The notes under the pieces: model-generated
Seen by the model: only the letters and a program-made list of their open reading frames with translations
Told to the model about the DNA's origin: nothing
Database searches by the model: none
Shown: positions 41,261-51,404 of the stretch, one piece after another
How positions within the stretch are numbered: position 1 is the stretch's first letter
How the letters are laid out: each line of letters opens with the position of its first letter
Program-made: the position numbers and the translations under genes
Assembly: GCA_026712715.1 (NCBI GenBank)
Contig: JAPOPW010000064.1
Location: 1-64,000 of the forward strand
Reading direction: 5' to 3'
Origin: Immundisolibacterales bacterium
GTDB lineage: Bacteria; Pseudomonadota; Gammaproteobacteria; HK1
Length of the DNA stretch: 64,000 bases

Positions 41261-42340
41261 ATGAATCCGGCCGACCCGGTACGGGGTCCGGACGCCCCGA
41301 TGCACCCGGTCCGGGGCCCGGCGGTCTGGCGAGCGGACGACATGGCGGGGCGCGACGACTGGCTTCACGTGCTCGCCGAGGACGAGGTCGCCGAGCTCTC
41401 TGCCGCCGCGGACGAGGCGTGCGCCGGTGGCTTCGACCTCCTGGGGCTGGATCGGGGCCGGTTCGACCTTTCGTCGTCCCTGTCCGAGACCCTCGCACGG
41501 ATTCGCTCGCGAATCATCGACGGGCTCGGCTTCGTCCAGATCCGGGGGCTTCCCGTCGCGCGCTTCGGCCGGCGCAAGGCCGCGACGATTTTCTGGGGCA
41601 TCGCGCAGCACTTCGGTGACGAGGTCGTCTCGCAGAACGCGCGCGGCAACCTGCTGGACCACGTGAAGGACATCGGTCAGGAGTTTCGCGATCCGACGAG
41701 CCGCGGTCCCTACACCCGCGAACGGATCGAATACCACACCGATGCCTGTGACGTCGTGGGGCTCCTGTGCCTCCACCCCTCGGTAAGCGGGGGCGAGAGC
41801 ACCCTCGCGAGCGGGGGAGCGGTCCACAACGAGATGCTGTGCCGGCGGCCCGACCTGGTCGAAGCCCTGCTCGAGCCCGTTTACCGGGATCGCCGCGGCG
41901 AGGTGCCCTCCGGCCGGGAGCCGTGGTACGCGATGCCCGTGTTCAACTTCTTCGAGGGGCACCTGTCGATCACCAACGAGCCGTCGTACATCGACTCGGT
42001 GGCACGGTTCTTCGACACGAACCCCAACTCTCCCGCGCAGCTCGAGGGATTGCGGCTCCTCGACGAGATCGCCGAGGAGCTGCATTTCGACATCGCGTTC
42101 GAGGCGGGCGACATGCAGTTCCTGCACAACCACACCGTGATGCACTCGCGCCAGGCGTTCACCGACTTCCCCGACCCCGCACGCAAGCGCCATCTCCTTC
42201 GCATCTGGCTCTTGACCCACGACGGGCGTCCCGTGCCGCCCGTCTTCTTCGAACGCAACGGATCGCCGGATACCTCTCGCCGTCCGGGCGGAATCGTGGG
42301 GACCGACACGACGCCGCGCGTGCCGCTCGACGGCCTGTGA
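41261..42340 (+). CDS. TauD/TfdA family dioxygenase
   Basis: 359 aa; YHTDACDVVGLLCLHP (HxD), MQFLHNHTVMHSRQAF, RHLLRIWL. Confidence 0.88.
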   Translation: MNPADPVRGPDAPMHPVRGPAVWRADDMAGRDDWLHVLAEDEVAELSAAADEACAGGFDLLGLDRGRFDLSSSLSETLARIRSRIIDGLGFVQIRGLPVARFGRRKAATIFWGIAQHFGDEVVSQNARGNLLDHVKDIGQEFRDPTSRGPYTRERIEYHTDACDVVGLLCLHPSVSGGESTLASGGAVHNEMLCRRPDLVEALLEPVYRDRRGEVPSGREPWYAMPVFNFFEGHLSITNEPSYIDSVARFFDTNPNSPAQLEGLRLLDEIAEELHFDIAFEAGDMQFLHNHTVMHSRQAFTDFPDPARKRHLLRIWLLTHDGRPVPPVFFERNGSPDTSRRPGGIVGTDTTPRVPLDGL

Positions 42341-42479
42341 ACGCCGGCTTCGGGGCCGGGAGGAGGGCCACGACCCGCGTTCCGAAGGGGTGAAGCCCAT
42401 CCGCGATCATGCGCAGGGCCGAACCCGGTCCGACGGCGCGTCATCCCGGGATCCGGGACGAACGAGAAGAAGAGGAACC

Positions 42480-43541
42480 ATGATCAACCTCTACAGCGAC
42501 ACCCAGACCCTTCCCACCGAGGCGATGCGCGAGGCGATGGCCCGCGCGCCGGTCGGCGACGAGCAGCGCATGGAGGACCCGAGCGTCAACCGCCTGTGCG
42601 AGACCGTGGCGGACCTCCTTGGCAAGGAGGCGGCGGTGTTCCTGCCGTCGGGGACGATGTGCAACGAGCTCGCGATTCGCGTGCACTGCACGGCGGGCGA
42701 CGAGATCATCGCGGACCGCACCGCCCATATCGTCCACTTCGAGGGCGGGGCGCCGGCCGCGCTGAGCGGAGTGATGATCGCGCCCCTCGACGGCGAGCGT
42801 GGCGTGTTCAGCGGCGAGCAGGCGCGCGCGGCGGTCCGCGATCCGGCGAATCGCTACGCACCGCGTACCCGGTTGCTCGCGGTCGAGCAGACGGCGAACC
42901 TCGGAGGGGGCACGGTCTGGCCGGTCGATGCGCTGCGGGCGGTTGTCGCGGTGGCGCGCGAACACGGACTCGCGACCCACATGGACGGCGCCCGGATGCT
43001 GAACGCGGCCGTCGCGTCCGGGGTTCCGGCGCGAACCATCGCGGATGGCTTCGACACGGTCTGGATCGACCTCAGCAAGGGGCTCGGCTGTCCGGTGGGG
43101 GCGGTGCTCGCGACCTCGCGGGATCGGCTCGACGACGTCTGGCGCTGGAAGCAACGACTCGGGGGGGCGATGCGGCAGGCCGGGATTCTCGCCGCGGCCG
43201 GGATCCACGCCTTCGAGCATCACGTCGAACGGCTCGCCGACGACCACCGCCTCGCCCGGCGCTTCGCTGAAGGGGTGGCCGGCATCGAGGGCCTCGACAT
43301 CGACCTCGACGCGGCCGAAACCAACATCGTCTATTTCCGGTTGGCGGAGACGGCGGAGGGTTCGGCGAAAGACGTGGTGGCCGCGCTCGCGGAGCGCGGC
43401 GTGTCGATCGGAGCCCTCGGACCGCGCCTCCTGCGCGCCGTCACCCACCTCGACGTGGACGCGGCCGACGTGGACGCGGCGCTCGAAGCCTTGCGCGGAG
43501 TCATGGCGGACGCCCCGGATCGGCCCCGGTCCGGAGCCTGA
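42480..43541 (+). CDS. Low-specificity L-threonine aldolase family (PLP enzyme)
   Basis: MINLYSDTQTLPTEAMREAMARAPVGDEQRMEDPSVNRLCE; HMDGARMLNAAVA; DLSKGLGCPVGAVL (PLP Lys). Confidence 0.93.
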   Translation: MINLYSDTQTLPTEAMREAMARAPVGDEQRMEDPSVNRLCETVADLLGKEAAVFLPSGTMCNELAIRVHCTAGDEIIADRTAHIVHFEGGAPAALSGVMIAPLDGERGVFSGEQARAAVRDPANRYAPRTRLLAVEQTANLGGGTVWPVDALRAVVAVAREHGLATHMDGARMLNAAVASGVPARTIADGFDTVWIDLSKGLGCPVGAVLATSRDRLDDVWRWKQRLGGAMRQAGILAAAGIHAFEHHVERLADDHRLARRFAEGVAGIEGLDIDLDAAETNIVYFRLAETAEGSAKDVVAALAERGVSIGALGPRLLRAVTHLDVDAADVDAALEALRGVMADAPDRPRSGA

Positions 43542-43566
43542 GACCGCAAGCGGCGCGCCTGGCGGA

Positions 43567-44097
43567 TCAGCGCCGGGGCGGCTTCACCACCTCGATCATC
43601 TCGCCGTCGCCCGCGTTCAGCTCGCCCCAGTCCGCGGGCATGCGGATGCGGGCGAGGGTCGCGGTGGCGAGGCGGACCCGGTGGGGGTCGGCGTGGGCGA
43701 GGAGTCCGGCGACCAGCTCGAACCCGGGATTGTGGCCGACGAGCATCACTCGCCGGGGCTCGGTCGGTACCTCCGCGAGCACGGCGAGAAGGTCCGAGAC
43801 GCGCGAGTCGTAGATCCGCTCCCGCCACCGGATGCCTTCGGTGGACAGGCCCGCCGCGTGGCAGAACCCTTCCGCCGTCTCCCGGGCCCGTTGCGCCGGC
43901 GACGCGACGACGAAGTCCGGCACGGCTCGCGCATCCACTGCCCACCGCGCAATCCAGGCCGTGTCGGACTGCCCGCGCGCATCCAGCGGCCGGTCGAAGT
44001 CCGGCTCCACCGAGCCGTGCGGCACGGCATGCCCGTGCCGCAGCAGCAGCAGCTCGCGGCCGTACTCGGTCTCGGGACCGGGAGAGGATTCCGGCAT
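43567..44097 (-). CDS. sixA: Histidine phosphatase family protein (SixA-like)
   Basis: LLLLRHGHAVPHG (RHG), ASPAQRARETAE, VMLVGHNPGFE. Confidence 0.88.
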   Translation of the reverse strand: MPESSPGPETEYGRELLLLRHGHAVPHGSVEPDFDRPLDARGQSDTAWIARWAVDARAVPDFVVASPAQRARETAEGFCHAAGLSTEGIRWRERIYDSRVSDLLAVLAEVPTEPRRVMLVGHNPGFELVAGLLAHADPHRVRLATATLARIRMPADWGELNAGDGEMIEVVKPPRR

Positions 44098-44137
44098 GCC
44101 TGATCTCCTCGTGTCGCGGCTCCGGCAAGCCTCCCGA

Positions 44138-44214
44138 TGGTGCCCCGACCAGGATTCGAACCTGGGACCTGACGCTTAGGAGGCGTCCGCTCTATCCATC
44201 TGAGCTACCGGGGC
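44138..44214 (-). tRNA. tRNA-Arg (CCU)
   Basis: Reverse complement GCCCCGGTAGCTCAGATGGATAGAGCGGACGCCTCCTAAGCGTCAGGTCCCAGGTTCGAATCCTGGTCGGGGCACCA; anticodon CCT. Confidence 0.95.
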
Positions 44215-44270
44215 GGGGGCATGGGCGGGTGCGGCCGGGGCGGTACGCAATCTCCCGCGCCGCGTTCGAA

Positions 44271-45542
44271 TCACGCCGCGTCGGCCGGAACCGACGGCTC
44301 GGCGAGCCCGGGCGTTGCGGCGGTGTCGGCGCCGATGGCGCCCGATTCGCGCAGGGCGTCGATCTCGTCCGCGGAGAATCCGTGCTCGCGAAGGATCTCG
44401 GCCGAGTGCTCGCCGATATCGGGCGCGCGCGTCGGTTCCGTGCGCGGGGCGCCGTCGATCCAGATGGGGCTCGAGACCACGTGGCGGGCGCCGGCCTGCG
44501 GGTCGTCGAGGGGCGCGAGGGCACCGCTCTCCAGCATCTGGCGGTCCTTCGGGATGTCGCGCAGGGTCGTGACGACCCCGTAGGCGACACCATGGTCGTC
44601 GAGGCGGCTGCGCCACGTCGCGAGGTCGGCGGTCGCGAACGCGGCGTCGAGCTCGCGGATGAGGGTGCGGTGGTTCGCGTGGCGATCGGGCCGGGTCGCG
44701 AACCGCGGATCCTCGATCAGGTCGGCTCGTCCCACCGCGCGGGCGAGCTGCGGCCAGCGCTTGTCTTCGGGGATGACGACGAGCTGCAGCCAGCGCCCGT
44801 CGGCGGTGCGATAGAAGTTGTGGAGGGCGCTTGGCGCATCCTCGCGGCCCGGCCGGCGCGCGAACTCCGCCCCGCACAGCATCGCCTGCGCGTGCAGGGC
44901 GTTCCACCAGAGACCGTTCGCCATCAGGTTGGTGGCGACGTAGCCGCCCTTGCCGGTGCGTTCGCGCCGGAAAAGGGCCGTGGCGATGGCCGCGTAGAGG
45001 GAGATGGCGGTCGGATGATCGCCCATGCCCGGCAGCGACTTGACGGGCGGGGAGTCCGGTGTCGGCCGGACCATGTCCATGAGGCCGCTCCGCGCCCAGA
45101 GCGCGGTGCTGTCGAAGCCGGTGTTCAACCGCTCCGGCCCCCGTTCGCCATACGCGGTGAGGGAGGCGTAGACCAGCCGTTCGTTGTGCTTCGCGAGCGC
45201 TTCGTACCCGATCCCGAGGCGTTCGCGCGCGGCGAGCGGGAGGTTCGTCACGAACACGTCCGTGTCGCGGATGAGTCGGTACAGCACCTCGCGACCGGCT
45301 TCGTTCTTGAGATCGAGAACGAGGCCGCGCTTGTTCCGGTTGTCCACGAGCCAGCCGTAGTCCACGTCGCACGGTGGATTGCCCGGGGCGTTTCGAAGGT
45401 GACGGAACGGGTCCCCCGCGGGGGGCTCGAGCTTGATTACGTCCGCGCCGAGGTCCGCCATCACGGTTGCGGCGGCCGGAGCGGCGATGAAGCTGCCCGC
45501 GTCGATGACCTTGAGACCGGCGAGTAACGGTGCGTCGTGCAT
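44271..45542 (-). CDS. CaiB/BaiF family CoA transferase
   Basis: 424 aa; GLKVIDAGSFIAAPAAATVMADLGADVIKLEPPAGDPFR, LVDNRNKRGLVLDLK. Confidence 0.92.
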   Translation of the reverse strand: MHDAPLLAGLKVIDAGSFIAAPAAATVMADLGADVIKLEPPAGDPFRHLRNAPGNPPCDVDYGWLVDNRNKRGLVLDLKNEAGREVLYRLIRDTDVFVTNLPLAARERLGIGYEALAKHNERLVYASLTAYGERGPERLNTGFDSTALWARSGLMDMVRPTPDSPPVKSLPGMGDHPTAISLYAAIATALFRRERTGKGGYVATNLMANGLWWNALHAQAMLCGAEFARRPGREDAPSALHNFYRTADGRWLQLVVIPEDKRWPQLARAVGRADLIEDPRFATRPDRHANHRTLIRELDAAFATADLATWRSRLDDHGVAYGVVTTLRDIPKDRQMLESGALAPLDDPQAGARHVVSSPIWIDGAPRTEPTRAPDIGEHSAEILREHGFSADEIDALRESGAIGADTAATPGLAEPSVPADAA

Positions 45543-45574
45543 GTCCGGGAAATCGGCGATGGCGCGGGAAGGGG

Positions 45575-45650
<76 letters not shown>

Positions 45651-45767
45651 GTGCGGGCGGAATTCTACCGTGAAGGGCCGGGGTGGGGCTACACTAGCCA
45701 TCCCGTCTTCCGTCCTCGCCGGTGGATGCGGCACCGGGCGCCCCGGCATCTCGATGGACCCCGCTCC

Positions 45768-46739
45768 ATGCACGCGACCCTGCCACTGCTCCAGCCGACC
45801 GATTTTCCGCCGCTTCGCCGCGCTCGGCTCGATACCGTCCAGATCAACGTGGGGTATCGCTGCAATCAGTCGTGCGTGCACTGTCACGTGAACGCCGGTC
45901 CGCGCCGCACGGAGGAAATGAGCCGCGAGACGGCCGAACTCGTCCTCGCGTTCCTCGAATCGTCCGGCGCATCGAACCTCGACCTCACCGGCGGCGCTCC
46001 AGAGCTCCACGCGCCGTTCCGGTACCTGGTCGACGGCGCGCGCGGCCTTGGAGTTCACGTCCTCGATCGCTGCAATCTCACCGTCCTCGAGGAGCCCGAG
46101 CAGGTCCGCGCGGGGCTCGCCGAGTTTCTCGCGGCCCGGCGGGTCGAAGTGATTGCCTCGCTACCGTGTTACCAGGAGGGCAACGTAGACCGCCAGCGGG
46201 GAAAGGGGGTGTTCGAGCGGAGCATCGACGGAATCCGGCGACTGAACCGACTCGGATACGGTGACCCGGACTCCGGCCTCGAGCTCAATCTCGTGTTCAA
46301 CCCGCAGGGTCCGGTCCTGCCTCCTTCGCAGGGAGCGCTCGAGGCGGAGTACCGCAGGGAGCTCGGCGAGCACCACGGCATCCGGTTCAATCACCTGCTC
46401 GTGCTCGCCAACATGCCGATCGGGCGATTCGGCAGCGCGCTCGTCTCGCGCCGCGAGTTCGAGCCGTACATGGCCACCCTGCGGGCCGCGCACCAGGAAG
46501 CGAATCTCGAGACGGTGATGTGCAGGAGTCTCATCAGCGTGGACTGGCAGGGGTACGTGTACGACTGCGATTTCAACCAGATGCTCGGAATCGGGCTCCA
46601 TTGCGGCCCGGCTCCGGGGCCGGTGCATCTCTCCGACCTCGTCGGGCGGGACCTCGCCGGCAGTCCGATCACCGTCCGCGACCACTGTTACGGCTGCACG
46701 GCGGGGCAGGGAAGCAGTTGCGGGGGCGCGCTGAGCTGA
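45768..46739 (+). CDS. arsS: Arsenosugar biosynthesis radical SAM protein ArsS family
   Basis: NVGYRCNQSCVHCHVNAGPRR (CxxxCxxC); LTGGAPELHAPFR; C-terminal HCYGCTAGQGSSCGGALS. Confidence 0.88.
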   Translation: MHATLPLLQPTDFPPLRRARLDTVQINVGYRCNQSCVHCHVNAGPRRTEEMSRETAELVLAFLESSGASNLDLTGGAPELHAPFRYLVDGARGLGVHVLDRCNLTVLEEPEQVRAGLAEFLAARRVEVIASLPCYQEGNVDRQRGKGVFERSIDGIRRLNRLGYGDPDSGLELNLVFNPQGPVLPPSQGALEAEYRRELGEHHGIRFNHLLVLANMPIGRFGSALVSRREFEPYMATLRAAHQEANLETVMCRSLISVDWQGYVYDCDFNQMLGIGLHCGPAPGPVHLSDLVGRDLAGSPITVRDHCYGCTAGQGSSCGGALS

Positions 46740-47449
46740 TTCGGCGGCGGATCTCCGTCGTGGTTCCCACGCTCGACGAGGGCGAGGGCATCGAAGGCGC
46801 GCTCGCGGCGTTGCGTCCGCTTCGCGAGGACGGACACGAGGTCATCGTGTCCGACGGCGGCAGCACCGACGGCACCGCAACCCTCGCGGTGACCGCAGCG
46901 GACCGGATCGTCGCCGCGGGCCGCGGCCGGGCCCGCCAGATGAACGCGGGCGCGGCGGCCGCGACCGGCGATGTCCTCGTGTTCCTGCATGCCGACACGA
47001 CTCTCCCGGAGGATGCGGACCGGCGGGTGCTCGAAGCGCTCGGCGACCGCCCCGGCTGGGGATTCTTCGGCGTGCGCCTCTCCGGCTCGCACCCGGCCTT
47101 CCGGATCATCGAGAGGATGATCACCCTTCGTTCGCGCCTGAGCGGCATCGCAACCGGAGACCAGGCGATATTCGCCACCCGCAACCTCTTCGAGAACGCC
47201 GGAGGCTTCGCGGAAACGCCCCTGCTCGAGGATGTCGATCTCTGCCGCCGACTCAAGCGTCGCTCGCTTCCGGTGCGGCCGCGGTCGGTCGTGACGACGT
47301 CGAGCCGCCGCTGGGAAGCGGGCGGAATCGTGCGCACCGTGCTGCTGATGTGGTGGCTCCGGGGTGCATACGCCCTCGGAGCGAAACCGGAACGGCTCGC
47401 TCGGTGCTACCGGTTCGGTGGCTCGACCGAAGGGGAGGATGGAGCCTGA
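46718..47449 (+). CDS. TIGR04283-type arsenosugar biosynthesis glycosyltransferase (family 2)
   Basis: ISVVVPTLDEGEGIEGALAAL, VSDGGSTDGT, GRARQMNAGAAAATGDVLVFLHADT; start uncertain (TTG 46718 or CTG 46736). Confidence 0.87.
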   Translation: MRGRAELIRRRISVVVPTLDEGEGIEGALAALRPLREDGHEVIVSDGGSTDGTATLAVTAADRIVAAGRGRARQMNAGAAAATGDVLVFLHADTTLPEDADRRVLEALGDRPGWGFFGVRLSGSHPAFRIIERMITLRSRLSGIATGDQAIFATRNLFENAGGFAETPLLEDVDLCRRLKRRSLPVRPRSVVTTSSRRWEAGGIVRTVLLMWWLRGAYALGAKPERLARCYRFGGSTEGEDGA

Positions 47450-48084
47450 GCGGCGAGATCGTGGTGTTCGCGCGGGCTCCGGTGCCCGCCCGCGCCAAGC
47501 GCCGGCTCGTTCCGGCGCTCGGTCCGGAGGGCGCGGCGGAGCTCCAGGGCCGGATGACGCGCCGGATCGTGGCCGCGGCGGTCGCTGCGGATGTCGGAGC
47601 CGTCTCTCTCTGGTGCGCCCCCGATTCCGGCCATCCCTCCTTTCGCGAGCTCGCCGGCCGCTTTCCGATTCGGTTGCGCGATCAGCGAGGTCGCGGACTC
47701 GGAGCGCGCATGGGCGCCGCGATGGAGGACACCCTTCGGCGCCGCTCGTTCGCATTGCTGGCCGGGAGCGATTGCCCGGGGCTCGGGGAGGACCGGTTGC
47801 GGGAGGCGGCGGAGCGCCTTGCCGGATCCGCCGTGGACGCGATTCTCGTCCCGGCGCTCGATGGCGGCTACGTGCTCATCGGGCTCCGGCGGTTCGACGA
47901 GTCCCTCTTCGCCGATGTCGCCTGGGGAACCGAGCGGGTTCTCGGGGAGACGCGGCGGCGGCTCCGCGCGCTTCGATGGAGGTGGGACGAGCTCGAGCCG
48001 CTGCCCGACATCGACCGGCCGTCGGATCTGGTTCATCTCGAACCGGCCATCTATTCGGATTTGGTAATTGAATCAAACGAATGA
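47446..48084 (+). CDS. TIGR04282-type glycosyltransferase (DUF2064)
   Basis: IVVFARAPVPARAKRRLVPALG, GSDCPGLGEDRL, ALDGGYVLIGLRR; probable CTG start at 47446 after GGGGAGGAT. Confidence 0.87.
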   Translation: MSGEIVVFARAPVPARAKRRLVPALGPEGAAELQGRMTRRIVAAAVAADVGAVSLWCAPDSGHPSFRELAGRFPIRLRDQRGRGLGARMGAAMEDTLRRRSFALLAGSDCPGLGEDRLREAAERLAGSAVDAILVPALDGGYVLIGLRRFDESLFADVAWGTERVLGETRRRLRALRWRWDELEPLPDIDRPSDLVHLEPAIYSDLVIESNE

Positions 48085-48166
48085 AACGCAATTTGCCCAA
48101 GCGATCCGAATTGACCCGCTCCAACGGGAGCGAACCGTCCGGTGGAATCTGTGAGACGCTGGGACG

Positions 48167-50533
48167 ATGGCGAAATCCGGCAGACGTTTGGCCGGGTCCG
48201 GGGGCGGCGGAGACGGTCGCGATCGCGGGGCGAGGTCGGCGAAGCGCGGGGCGACCGGCAAGCAGTCACGCACGGCCGCAAGGAGCCGGCCACGGAAACC
48301 GGCGCGTGCCCGGCGCTCGTTCGGGCGGTTCCTGGCGAGGCTCGGGTGGCGGGTTGCGCTCGTCCTGATCATCCTCGCCGCGGGTTACACCGCCTGGCTC
48401 GACATACGCGTCCGGGGCGAGTTCGAGGGCAAGCGTTGGGCCCTTCCCGCGCGCGTGTACGCCCGTCCCGTCGAGCTGTGGCCGGGCGCGCGGCTCGACC
48501 CCGCGGCGCTCGAGGCCGAGCTGGAACGGTCCGGCTACCATCGCGCGAGCCCACCGCGCCGGCCGGGCAGCTACCTGCGGGCCGGAGACCGTTTCGTCAT
48601 CCAGGCGCGCGAGTTCCGTTACTGGGACGCGGTCGAGCCCGCACGGCGGGTCGAGATCGGCTTCGAAGCCGGCACCGTGCTCGCCATCGACGCAGGTGGA
48701 GAAGCGGCCGCACTGGTGCGGCTCGACCCGCCTCTCATCGGCCGCATCTATCCGCGCCATCACGAGGACCGGGTGAAGATCCGGCTCCACGAAGCGCCGC
48801 CCGCGCTCGTCGCGGGCCTGCTTGCCGTCGAGGATCATCGCTTCTTCGAGCACCACGGGATCTCGCTCCTCGCCGTCGCGCGGGCCGCGTGGGCGAACCT
48901 CCGGGCCGCCGCCGTCGTGCAGGGGGGGAGCACCCTCACCCAGCAGCTCGCCAAGAACCTCTTCCTCTCGCCCGAACGCACCCTGGCGCGCAAGCTCAAC
49001 GAGGCGATCATGGCGCTCCTGCTCGATGCGCGCTATCCCAAGGAAGAGCTGCTCGAGGTGTACCTCAACGAGGTCTTCCTCGGACAGGAGGGGCGGCGGG
49101 CGATACACGGATTCGGACTCGCATCCTGGTTCTACTTCGATCGGCGACTCGATGAGCTGGATGTCGCGGAGGCGGCGCTCCTCATCGGGCTTGCGCGCGG
49201 AGCTTCCGCCTACAACCCCTGGCGCAAGCCGGAGCGGGCGCTGCGGCGCCGCAATCTCGTGCTCGACGTGATGGCCGCCCGGGGGGTCGTGTCCCGCGCG
49301 GAGGCCGATGCGGCCAGGGCGCGACCCCTCGGCATTCAATCCGAGGTCCCCCGGGGAGCATCTCCCCATCCCGCATTCCTCGATCTGGTGCGCCGCCAGC
49401 TCTCCCGCGACTACCGCGAGAGCGATCTCCGCACCGAAGGGCTGCGGATATTCACCTCGCTCGATCCGGAGGTACAGGAGCTCGCGGAGAGCGCCCTGGC
49501 CCGCGAGCTGAGCGCCGCGGAGCGCCGCAAGGGACTGCCCGACGGCGTTCTGGAGGGCGCCGTCCTCGTCGCCCGTTCCGACAGTGGCGAGGTACTGGCG
49601 GTGGTCGGTGGACGGCAGGCGCGAGCCCAGGGCTTCAATCGGGCACTCGATGCGAGGCGTCCCATCGGGTCCCTGGTCAAGCCGGCGGTGTATCTCGTGG
49701 CCCTCGAACGGGGCCACTCGATCGCGAGCCCGGTCGACGACGCGCCGATCGAGGTGGACCTCGCGGACGGTCGGACCTGGGCGCCGCGCAACTACGACGG
49801 CGACCATCTCGGCGAGCTGCCCCTCTACCGCTCGCTCGCGCTGTCCCGAAACGCGGCTACCGCCCGGCTCGGCCTGTCGGTCGGAGTGGAGCGGGTGGCG
49901 AAGGCCCTCGGGCGGCTCGGGGTCGCCGGGGGGATCCAGCCGTCCCCGTCGCTGCTTCTGGGATCGATCGACCTGAGCCCGTTCGAGGTGGCCCAGATCT
50001 ACCAGGCGCTCGCCAACGAGGGGTTCCGGTCGCCGCTTCGCGGAATCCGCGAGGTGACGGGACCGGAGGGAACGCCTCTCGCCCGCTACGGTCTGTCCGT
50101 CGAGTCGGTCGCCGAGCCCGCCACGGTGTACGTGCTGCGGGCCGCGCTGGAGGCGGTCCTCCGGGAAGGAACCGGTCGGAGCGCAGGCGCCACTCTCCCA
50201 CCTGCGCTCCACGCCGCGGGCAAGACGGGGACCACGAACGGAGGGCGCGACAGTTGGTTCGCGGGCTTCGCAGGCGGCTACGTGTCCGTGGTCTGGGTCG
50301 GCTACGACGACAACCGGGCGGGCGGACTGAGCGGCGCGGGCCAGGCGCTCAAGGTGTGGGCGGGACTCGTCTCCCGGCTGCCCCTCTCCGCCGACGAGCC
50401 CGCCCGGCCGGACGAAGTGGAGTGGCATTGGACCGTGACCGACGGCGAACCGTTCCGCACGGATCCCGGCTGTCCCGGGGCGGTCCGCCTGCCGTTTCGG
50501 GACTCCGATTCCTTGCGGTACCGCCCGTGTTGA
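48167..50533 (+). CDS. mrcB: Penicillin-binding protein 1B (bifunctional glycosyltransferase/transpeptidase)
   Basis: 788 aa; AVEDHRFFEHHGIS, QGGSTLTQQLAKNLFL, RRPIGSLVKPAVY, AGKTGTTNGGRDSWFAGF. Confidence 0.95.
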   Translation: MAKSGRRLAGSGGGGDGRDRGARSAKRGATGKQSRTAARSRPRKPARARRSFGRFLARLGWRVALVLIILAAGYTAWLDIRVRGEFEGKRWALPARVYARPVELWPGARLDPAALEAELERSGYHRASPPRRPGSYLRAGDRFVIQAREFRYWDAVEPARRVEIGFEAGTVLAIDAGGEAAALVRLDPPLIGRIYPRHHEDRVKIRLHEAPPALVAGLLAVEDHRFFEHHGISLLAVARAAWANLRAAAVVQGGSTLTQQLAKNLFLSPERTLARKLNEAIMALLLDARYPKEELLEVYLNEVFLGQEGRRAIHGFGLASWFYFDRRLDELDVAEAALLIGLARGASAYNPWRKPERALRRRNLVLDVMAARGVVSRAEADAARARPLGIQSEVPRGASPHPAFLDLVRRQLSRDYRESDLRTEGLRIFTSLDPEVQELAESALARELSAAERRKGLPDGVLEGAVLVARSDSGEVLAVVGGRQARAQGFNRALDARRPIGSLVKPAVYLVALERGHSIASPVDDAPIEVDLADGRTWAPRNYDGDHLGELPLYRSLALSRNAATARLGLSVGVERVAKALGRLGVAGGIQPSPSLLLGSIDLSPFEVAQIYQALANEGFRSPLRGIREVTGPEGTPLARYGLSVESVAEPATVYVLRAALEAVLREGTGRSAGATLPPALHAAGKTGTTNGGRDSWFAGFAGGYVSVVWVGYDDNRAGGLSGAGQALKVWAGLVSRLPLSADEPARPDEVEWHWTVTDGEPFRTDPGCPGAVRLPFRDSDSLRYRPC

Positions 50534-51201
50534 TCCGGTCGGTCGCGGCCGGGGTGGTCGCCGTGCTTCTTGCGGGTTGCGCGGGCGCTCCGCCCGACGT
50601 TCTTCCCCCGGTCCGCGAAGGGTTGCTGACGAGCGATCCGAAGAAGGTGACGAGTGCGCCGCAGTCGATCCGGGCACCGCTCGCGACCCCGGACGATACG
50701 TCCGTGTCCCGAATTCCCGTTGCGGCCCGGCCGGGGGCAACCGGGTCGGGTGCCACGCCGTCGGCCACGGAAGCGGATGCGCCGCGCGCTCTATCTCGGG
50801 ACGAGAGACGGCGCCCGGACGAAGGGCGGGGCGTCGCGGAGGTCCCCTCGTTCCCGGACGGCAGGCGGGCGCCGGCCCGGGAGAGCGCGACGGTCCTCGC
50901 CCTCCTCGCGAGCGCCCGCGAGGCGCGGGAGGCAGGACGGTACGGGCGCGCCGCGGCGGCCCTCGAACGGGCGCTCAAGGTCGAGCCGCGAAATCCGAGG
51001 CTCTGGCACCGACTTGCGCTGGTCCGTTTCCGTCAGGGCCGGCCCGCGGATGCGGCAGCCCTCGCGCTTCGCTCCCTGAGCCTCACCGGTGACGATGCGG
51101 ACCTCGAATCGCGCAACCTGCGGCTGATCGCCGCCGCCCGCCACGCGCTGGGGGACGAGGAGGGGGCCCGCGAGGCGCTGCGCCGGGCCGAGGCCCGTTG
51201 A
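50527..51201 (+). CDS. TPR-repeat lipoprotein
   Basis: GTG 50527 (or TTG 50530) overlapping the mrcB stop; lipobox AVLLAGC; ARYGRAAAALERALKVEPRNPRLWHRLALVRFRQGRPADAAALALRSL TPR pattern. Confidence 0.8.
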   Translation: MLIRSVAAGVVAVLLAGCAGAPPDVLPPVREGLLTSDPKKVTSAPQSIRAPLATPDDTSVSRIPVAARPGATGSGATPSATEADAPRALSRDERRRPDEGRGVAEVPSFPDGRRAPARESATVLALLASAREAREAGRYGRAAAALERALKVEPRNPRLWHRLALVRFRQGRPADAAALALRSLSLTGDDADLESRNLRLIAAARHALGDEEGAREALRRAEAR

Positions 51202-51404
51202 ACGCGATTGCCCGGAGCCCGCGTTCCCGGGGCGGAAGGCCGGGTCGGAGCGCGCGGCACGGCGCCCGCAATGCCTCGCGTTGCATGTCGAAGTTGCCCG
51301 CCAGAGGATGACGGGCGGGGTCGATCGGGCACGATCCGGCCGGCAGCGCCCGCCCCTGCGGACGACCCTTCGCGCCTCGTTCGCGGCGCCGCCCGGAACG
51401 GCGC

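Noticed and set aside
38196-41498. 1100-aa minus-strand ORF rich in D/E/R/H
   Set aside because: Antisense to the hydrolase and TRAP permease genes; the D/E/R/H bias is that of hydrophobic codons read in reverse.
48266-50740. 824-aa minus-strand ORF
   Set aside because: Antisense shadow of mrcB.
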